Below are positions 4,291 to 7,651 of a DNA stretch of 7,651 bases, in pieces. The position numbers were made by a program, and so were the translations under genes. Source of the DNA: Clostridia bacterium (GTDB lineage: Bacteria > Bacillota_A > Clostridia > Christensenellales > Aristaeellaceae); the NCBI GenBank assembly GCA_025997215.1, contig BNUH01000116.1:1-7651 (forward strand), given 5' to 3'. The notes beneath the pieces are model-generated. The model made no database searches, had not been told where the DNA came from, and saw only the letters and a program-made list of their open reading frames with translations. Numbering within the stretch: position 1 is the stretch's first letter; each line of letters opens with the position of its first letter.

Positions 4291-6235
4291 AATCATCACG
4301 ACATTGGTCGACGCGATCCAGCAGAATATGCCGCAGATTATGACCGCTGCGCAGCAGATCATGGAGTTCTTGGTCAATGCAATCCTGCAGGTGTTGCCGA
4401 TAATCATCCAGGCGGCTGTTCCTATTATACTTGCGCTGGTCAACGGCATAGTGAGTGCGCTACCGCAGTTGGTCGGTGCAGCGGTACAGATCGTCACCTC
4501 GCTTGTGGATGGAATCGGACAGGCGCTGCCGCAGTTATTACCCATGGCAGCGGAAGCGGTAATGAAGATTGTGGAGGGGCTTGCTAATAGCTTGCCCGCG
4601 CTTCTTGATGCAGGGCTGAACCTGATACTCGGTTTGGCGCAAGGCATTGTCGCGGCTATACCACGTATCGTTGAGAGCATACCCGCGATTATCGAGGCGA
4701 TTGTGAGTTTTCTCGTATCCTCACCAGAGAAGATCATTACGGCGGCGATCCAACTATTTATGGGGATTGTGCAGGCCATCCCGCAGATAATCGTATCCAT
4801 AGTAGCCGCATTACCACAGATTATTATGGCGATCATCAATGGCTTGATTGGCGGCGTTGGGCAGATCGGCGAGGCTGGCGTCAGTATGTTCGCCGGACTG
4901 GGAATGGCGCTGGTCAACATCATCCCGAATTTGGTCAGTGGGATCGGCGGGTTAATCACCGGTATTGTCGGGGCGCTGGGTGGTGGGATAGCGTCGCTGG
5001 CGCAAGCGGGGTTGAATCTGTTCCAGTCGATCGGCTCGAATGTCGGGCCTGCTATGTCTACAGTGATTACCAAAGGCAGCGAGATTGTGAGCGGCGTGGT
5101 TAGTGCGATACAGGGAGGCGTATCGGCGGCAGTATCGGCAGGCGCGACGTTTTTCAGCGGGATCGGATCGAATATTGCCTCGGCGGTTACATCCACAGTA
5201 AATAAGGCGAAGGAACTAGCCACAAGCGTGGTCGGGGCTATATCTGGCGCGGTCGGCAGCGCCTCCTCTGCGGGAGCAAGCTTCTTCACAGCTATCGGTT
5301 CAAATATCAGCGGAGCTATTAATGATATATTATCGCGCGGTAAGGAATTGGTTACGAACATCATCAGTGCGGTTACGGGCGGGAATTCTGGTGCGACAAC
5401 TGCTGGTTTAGGGCTGTTCACCGCTATCGGTTCCAATATCTCCGGCGCTGTTTCCAATATTCTCAGCCGTGGTAAAGAGATGGTTACAAATATCATCAAC
5501 TCCGTGACAAGCGGTAACTCGTCAGCGACTGAGGCTGGTTTGGGGCTATTCACTGCGATAGGGAGTAACATTTCTGGCGCGATAACCAATACTCTGAACA
5601 AGGGTAAGCAGTTGGTCGTCGATATTATCAGTGCGATCAAGGGCGGGAATACCGATGCAACCAATTCTGGTAAGAACCTGTTTGAGTCTATATCATCCAA
5701 TGTTTCCGGTGCTATCAGTAAAGCCACGTCCGCCGCGAATAGTATTGTAAACGCGATCAAAGGTGCGTTAAGCGGCGCAGCTTCATCCTTGGCTTCCGTC
5801 GGTTCCAATATGATCAACTCCATGTGGTCGTCCATATCGGGAGCGATTGACAGCCTGAAAAGCAAGATCAGTTCGGGTATCAGCGGTATTGCGGATAAGG
5901 TAAAGTCGGTTTTGGGCATCCACTCGCCCTCGAAGGTGTTCGCCGAAATAGGAACCAACATGGGGCTTGGTTTGGACGAAGGCTTCGTCGGCATCATGAA
6001 CAAGGTTCGGCAGGATATTGAGAATGCGATCCCAACCAGTCTGGATGCGAATGTCGCGCTCAACGCGCGATCTGGTTATGGCATACAAGGCGGCGGGCAA
6101 GCCGATTATGGTGCTGGCGCGGCAGGAACGGTCATTAACCAAACTATAACAGTTACCACACCTAAGGCGTTGAGTGAGAAGGAACTATCTCGCGAGCTGC
6201 ACAACTTAGGACGGCAGCTTGTACTCGGTTACTAG
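4214..6235 (+). CDS. phage tail tape measure protein, C-terminal part (frameshifted)
   Basis: Continuation of the tape measure protein in the +1 frame. It picks up at IGSALQSALARITEILPGML, exactly where the upstream frame loses sense. The ATG at 4214 has no ribosome site, and an in-frame stop at 4208-4210 lies just before it, so independent translation is unlikely. The first 200 residues are amphipathic/hydrophobic repeats of the form I-x-x-x-LPxIIxAAxxIIxxLVxGI, which form the rod and possible membrane-entering segments. Residues 272-520 are Ser/Gly/Ala-rich 44-residue repeats. The end carries VLGIHSPSKVFAEIG, the usual C-terminal signature, then a conserved tail ending LVLGY. The rejoined protein would be about 1,060 aa. 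By the rule of thumb of about 0.15 nm per residue, that implies a tail near 160 nm. The gene is probably a pseudogene unless the shift is a sequencing error. Confidence 0.9.
   Translation: MIGSALQSALARITEILPGMLQLGTEIITTLVDAIQQNMPQIMTAAQQIMEFLVNAILQVLPIIIQAAVPIILALVNGIVSALPQLVGAAVQIVTSLVDGIGQALPQLLPMAAEAVMKIVEGLANSLPALLDAGLNLILGLAQGIVAAIPRIVESIPAIIEAIVSFLVSSPEKIITAAIQLFMGIVQAIPQIIVSIVAALPQIIMAIINGLIGGVGQIGEAGVSMFAGLGMALVNIIPNLVSGIGGLITGIVGALGGGIASLAQAGLNLFQSIGSNVGPAMSTVITKGSEIVSGVVSAIQGGVSAAVSAGATFFSGIGSNIASAVTSTVNKAKELATSVVGAISGAVGSASSAGASFFTAIGSNISGAINDILSRGKELVTNIISAVTGGNSGATTAGLGLFTAIGSNISGAVSNILSRGKEMVTNIINSVTSGNSSATEAGLGLFTAIGSNISGAITNTLNKGKQLVVDIISAIKGGNTDATNSGKNLFESISSNVSGAISKATSAANSIVNAIKGALSGAASSLASVGSNMINSMWSSISGAIDSLKSKISSGISGIADKVKSVLGIHSPSKVFAEIGTNMGLGLDEGFVGIMNKVRQDIENAIPTSLDANVALNARSGYGIQGGGQADYGAGAAGTVINQTITVTTPKALSEKELSRELHNLGRQLVLGY
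5027..5780 (+). repeat. 44-residue (132-bp) tandem repeats in the tape measure protein
   Basis: Five units begin at 5027, 5159, 5291, 5423 and 5555, each exactly 132 bp. Each starts with S/G/A-I-G-S-N-I/V and ends with an aromatic-containing LFT/FFS-type motif. A sixth, degenerate unit starts at 5687 (SISSNVSGAISK). Units 3 and 4 are most alike in protein (both AIGSNISGA...ILSRGKE...GLGLFT), yet their codons differ at many positions. The repeats are therefore old or maintained by selection rather than freshly duplicated. Confidence 0.85.
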
Positions 6236-6242
6236 CCAGTAA

Positions 6243-6581
6243 TCAGGCAGCATCATCTATTTCATTGTAATAGCTTCTATTGGTGGTTTGTGATTGAGTA
6301 GGCTGACCCTTACGCCTGCGGAAAGTATACGCTGCACCGAATAACCGCCCTACGATTGATAGGACAGTTTCGGCTAACAATACGCACGCCCCTCCGAACG
6401 CCGCCGCCTGTACATAATGGATAACGCCACCCATTGAAGCCTGCGAGACCAGTCCTGCCTTCGGGTACAACAGGTGGATGAGTAAATGTCACGGCGCAAA
6501 ACACCTGCGACAAATATGCGCCGCCTCTTTATTCATAAACCCTGCCACAGCCTCAAAATCGATAAGGTAGTAATCAAACAA
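6243..6581 (-). pseudogene. small membrane-type gene interrupted by one TGA
   Basis: A strong GGAGGAGGA site (complement of 6588-6596) lies 6 nt before a TTG at 6581. This opens a 30-aa reading frame (MFDYYLIDFEAVAGF, then MNKEAAHICRRCFAP) that stops at TGA 6489-6491. The same frame then runs on to 6243 without another stop. The continuation contains a hydrophobic segment (VQAAAFGGACVLLAETVLS, then IVGRLFGAAY), a basic cluster (FRRRK) and a polar tail (NRSYYNEIDDAA). The simplest reading is one gene of about 112 codons with a nonsense mutation; two separate small genes are possible, but the second would lack a ribosome site. The CRRC motif could be half of a metal-binding site. Family not recognised. 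It lies directly downstream, in the same direction, of minus-strand promoter-like sequences in the repeat array. Confidence 0.4.
6484..6498 (-). repeat. 15-bp inverted match to the right end of the repeat units
   Basis: On the minus strand these 15 bases read TGCGCCGTGACATTT, identical to + strand 6825-6839, which spans the junction between repeat units 2 and 3. Twelve of the 15 match the right end of every unit. The internal TGA of the small membrane gene lies inside this match. Confidence 0.45.
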
Positions 6582-6606
6582 TAACGATCCTCCTCCAAGG
6601 TATAAT

Positions 6607-7035
6607 AATACTCTGACCATTTGTCTAGCCTAAGCACTATCGCACAAATCGAGGCAAGCTGTCAATTTTGGGGGCTTTGTGGCGCAGCGCACTTTTTTCT
6701 CACGTATCGTGCGCCGTGACAAATACTCTGACCATTTGTCTAGCCTAAGCACTATCGCACAAATCGAGGCAAGCTGTCAATTTTGGGGGCTTTGTGGCGC
6801 AGCGCACTTTTTTCTCACGTATCGTGCGCCGTGACATTTGTCTAGCCTAAGCACTATCGCACAAATCGAGGCAAGCTGTCAATTTTGGGGGCTTTGTGGC
6901 GCAGCGCACTTTTTTCTCACGTATCGTGCGCCGTGACATCTAGCCTAAGCACTATCGCACAAATCGAGGCAAGCTGTCAATTTTGGGGGCTTTGTGGCGC
7001 AGCGCACTTTTTTCTCACGTATCGTGCGCCGTGAC
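6607..7035. repeat. four nested tandem copies of an identical 97-bp core
   Basis: The core runs from TCTAGCCTAAGC to GCGCCGTGAC and occurs at 6624-6720, 6739-6835, 6841-6937 and 6939-7035; by eye all four copies are identical. Each copy ends at the same base (GTGAC, then A), but the left extension shrinks. It is 17-18 bp in copies 1 and 2 (AATACTCTGACCATTTG), 5 bp in copy 3 (ATTTG) and 1 bp in copy 4. Right of copy 4, AGCCTA (7036-7041) repeats the six bases found near the start of each core. Within the core, CAC-TAT-CGCAC near the left end is an imperfect inverse of GTGCG-CC-GTG at the right end, and GCGCAC pairs with GTGCGC around a T-rich loop. No open frame of note crosses it. The identity of the copies implies recent expansion. 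Confidence 0.9.
6636..6980 (-). promoter_or_regulatory. promoter-like TTGACA...GATAGT in each repeat copy
   Basis: On the minus strand every core has TTGACA, an 18-nt spacer and GATAGT (four of six matches to the -10 consensus). The coordinates, from -10 to -35, are 6636-6665, 6751-6780, 6853-6882 and 6951-6980. All four point toward the small membrane-type gene at 6581. If active, array expansion would multiply its promoters. The spacing is 1 nt longer than optimal and no transcript evidence is available. Confidence 0.35.
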
Positions 7036-7055
7036 AGCCTACTTGGCTGGTATTT

Positions 7056-7651
7056 TCATTTTTGGGCAACCCACTGCTGGATGAGGCCCTCTGGATGGCC
7101 TAAGTCTGATGCAATATCGATGATCGGAATACCACGACGATACATGGCTTTAGCGGCTTTCTGATCACCTCTCTCCAGCCCTCTCTGCTCGCCAATCCCT
7201 ATCCCTCTAGCCTCGCCTCTCTGCTCTCCTACTAATTCCGCCTGTCTCTGCTTTACCAGGATTGTCATTACGTAATCCCTCCATTCAGAGATGTCTTTAA
7301 TCTTATCAACTGCAGACGCCAATTTCTTTATAACATCAAGCTTAGTCTCACCCACTGGATAAGACCTCGGATCGTTGAAATACCTCAGCAGTTCAATCAA
7401 ATCTGGCGTAACAGCATCTGCGCCGTTCACTCCACCAGTGAATAGAATTACTTCATGCTTGTGGGTATCTATATTTTTTTCCCTATTGTGCTCATATACA
7501 GTTACGCGCTCATACCTATACCGTTTCTCATTAGTCGGGTCATGTTTATAAAAGAATATAATATATAAGTCGCGTAGTTGATCATAAGTAGCACCTCGAC
7601 GAAGCTGTACGCCGTCGCTCATAGCGGATAACACACGGAATCGTTGTTCGA
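7056..7651 (-). CDS. Rpn family recombination-promoting nuclease / putative transposase, C-terminal part
   Basis: PD-(D/E)XK-type protein of the Rpn group, whose characterised members are DNA endonucleases that stimulate recombination. The frame stays open to the window edge, reading EQRFR before the first internal start (GTG 7634), so 197 C-terminal residues are visible and the gene is cut by the window. Family features are the strand-rich segment LRRGATYDQLRDLYIIFFYK, then RYERVTVYEHN, then HEVILFTGGVNG. These are followed by the helical bundle TPDLIELLRYFND and WRDYVMTILVKQ. The tail is the familiar GEQRGEARGIGIGEQRGLER linker plus a terminal helix-turn segment (AKAMYRRGIPIIDIASDLG). The catalytic D and E-x-K residues are expected in the missing N-terminal part, so activity cannot be judged. 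Its 3' end lies 20 bp from the repeat array. Confidence 0.8.
   Translation of the reverse strand, partial: EQRFRVLSAMSDGVQLRRGATYDQLRDLYIIFFYKHDPTNEKRYRYERVTVYEHNREKNIDTHKHEVILFTGGVNGADAVTPDLIELLRYFNDPRSYPVGETKLDVIKKLASAVDKIKDISEWRDYVMTILVKQRQAELVGEQRGEARGIGIGEQRGLERGDQKAAKAMYRRGIPIIDIASDLGHPEGLIQQWVAQK

Noticed and set aside
4276..6063. A 595-codon open frame on the minus strand
   Set aside because: It is the antisense of the tape measure repeats. Its low-complexity Pro/Ala/Ile composition mirrors the Gly/Ser/Ala/Ile codons, and it has no ribosome site or family pattern.
6310..6513. Minus-strand 67-codon frame (FTHPPVVPEGRTGLAGF)
   Set aside because: It overlaps the interrupted small membrane gene in another frame, starts from a TTG without a ribosome site, and has a Cys/Arg/Pro-rich out-of-frame look. 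It remains a weak alternative if that gene is frameshifted rather than stopped.
6690..6720. Rho-independent terminator in each repeat (GC hairpin plus T-run)
   Set aside because: The T-run is in the loop of the GCGCAC/GTGCGC hairpin rather than after it, so it does not have terminator geometry on either strand.
6607..7035. CRISPR array
   Set aside because: The repeats are 97 bp and the gaps are 18, 5 and 1 bp of truncated repeat sequence, not unique spacers; no cas gene is present.
6607..7035. Integron attC sites
   Set aside because: The core starts with a GCCTAA-like string, but the right end is GTGAC rather than a GTTRRRY-type box, and no gene cassettes lie between copies.

Overview
The window looks like part of a decaying, rearranged siphophage-type prophage in a Gram-positive host of the Bacillota, probably a clostridial-type anaerobe. 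The grounds are strong AGGAGG-type ribosome sites, occasional TTG/GTG starts, an LLH-type holin, a Terminase_1-type large subunit fragment, an HK97-type portal fragment and a Firmicutes-style tape measure protein. The host assignment is inference from family resemblance; no ribosomal or housekeeping gene is present.

Layout. Positions 1-849 (+) are a lysis module: a small membrane ORF open at the window edge, a LydA-like (superfamily III) holin and an LLH-family holin. Positions 846-1839 (-) are a compact three-gene cassette facing the lysis genes: DUF3990 (ADP-ribosyltransferase-like fold motifs), an unnamed 78-aa protein and DUF3791, with overlapping or 2-nt junctions and a promoter/dyad upstream. 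This is most likely a toxin-antitoxin or anti-phage cargo cassette. Positions 1996-2705 are wreckage: the N-terminal quarter of a terminase large subunit fused head-on to an inverted portal C-terminal fragment, then an unrecognised + strand C-terminal tail. Positions 2706-3048 hold no ordinary phage gene. They contain two short minus-strand frames, a perfect hairpin, several inverted TTATCCGAG motifs and an inverted near-copy of the tape measure translation start. Positions 3049-6235 (+) are a tape measure gene split by one frameshift near 4211-4220; its second half carries five 44-residue tandem repeats.

Positions 6243-6581 (-) hold a small membrane-type gene interrupted by one TGA. Positions 6607-7035 are four tandem copies of a 97-bp core that are identical to each other. 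They share one right boundary while their left extensions shrink step by step. Positions 7056-7651 (-) are the C-terminal part of an Rpn-type (PD-(D/E)XK) recombination-promoting nuclease/transposase-like protein, cut by the window edge.

Taken together, the phage structural genes are out of normal order (lysis before terminase before tape measure), inverted and broken, so this copy cannot make particles from these genes alone. The intact-looking genes are the holins, the DUF3990 cassette and the Rpn gene. The two places most worth study are the DUF3990/78-aa/DUF3791 cassette and the nested repeat ladder beside the Rpn gene.
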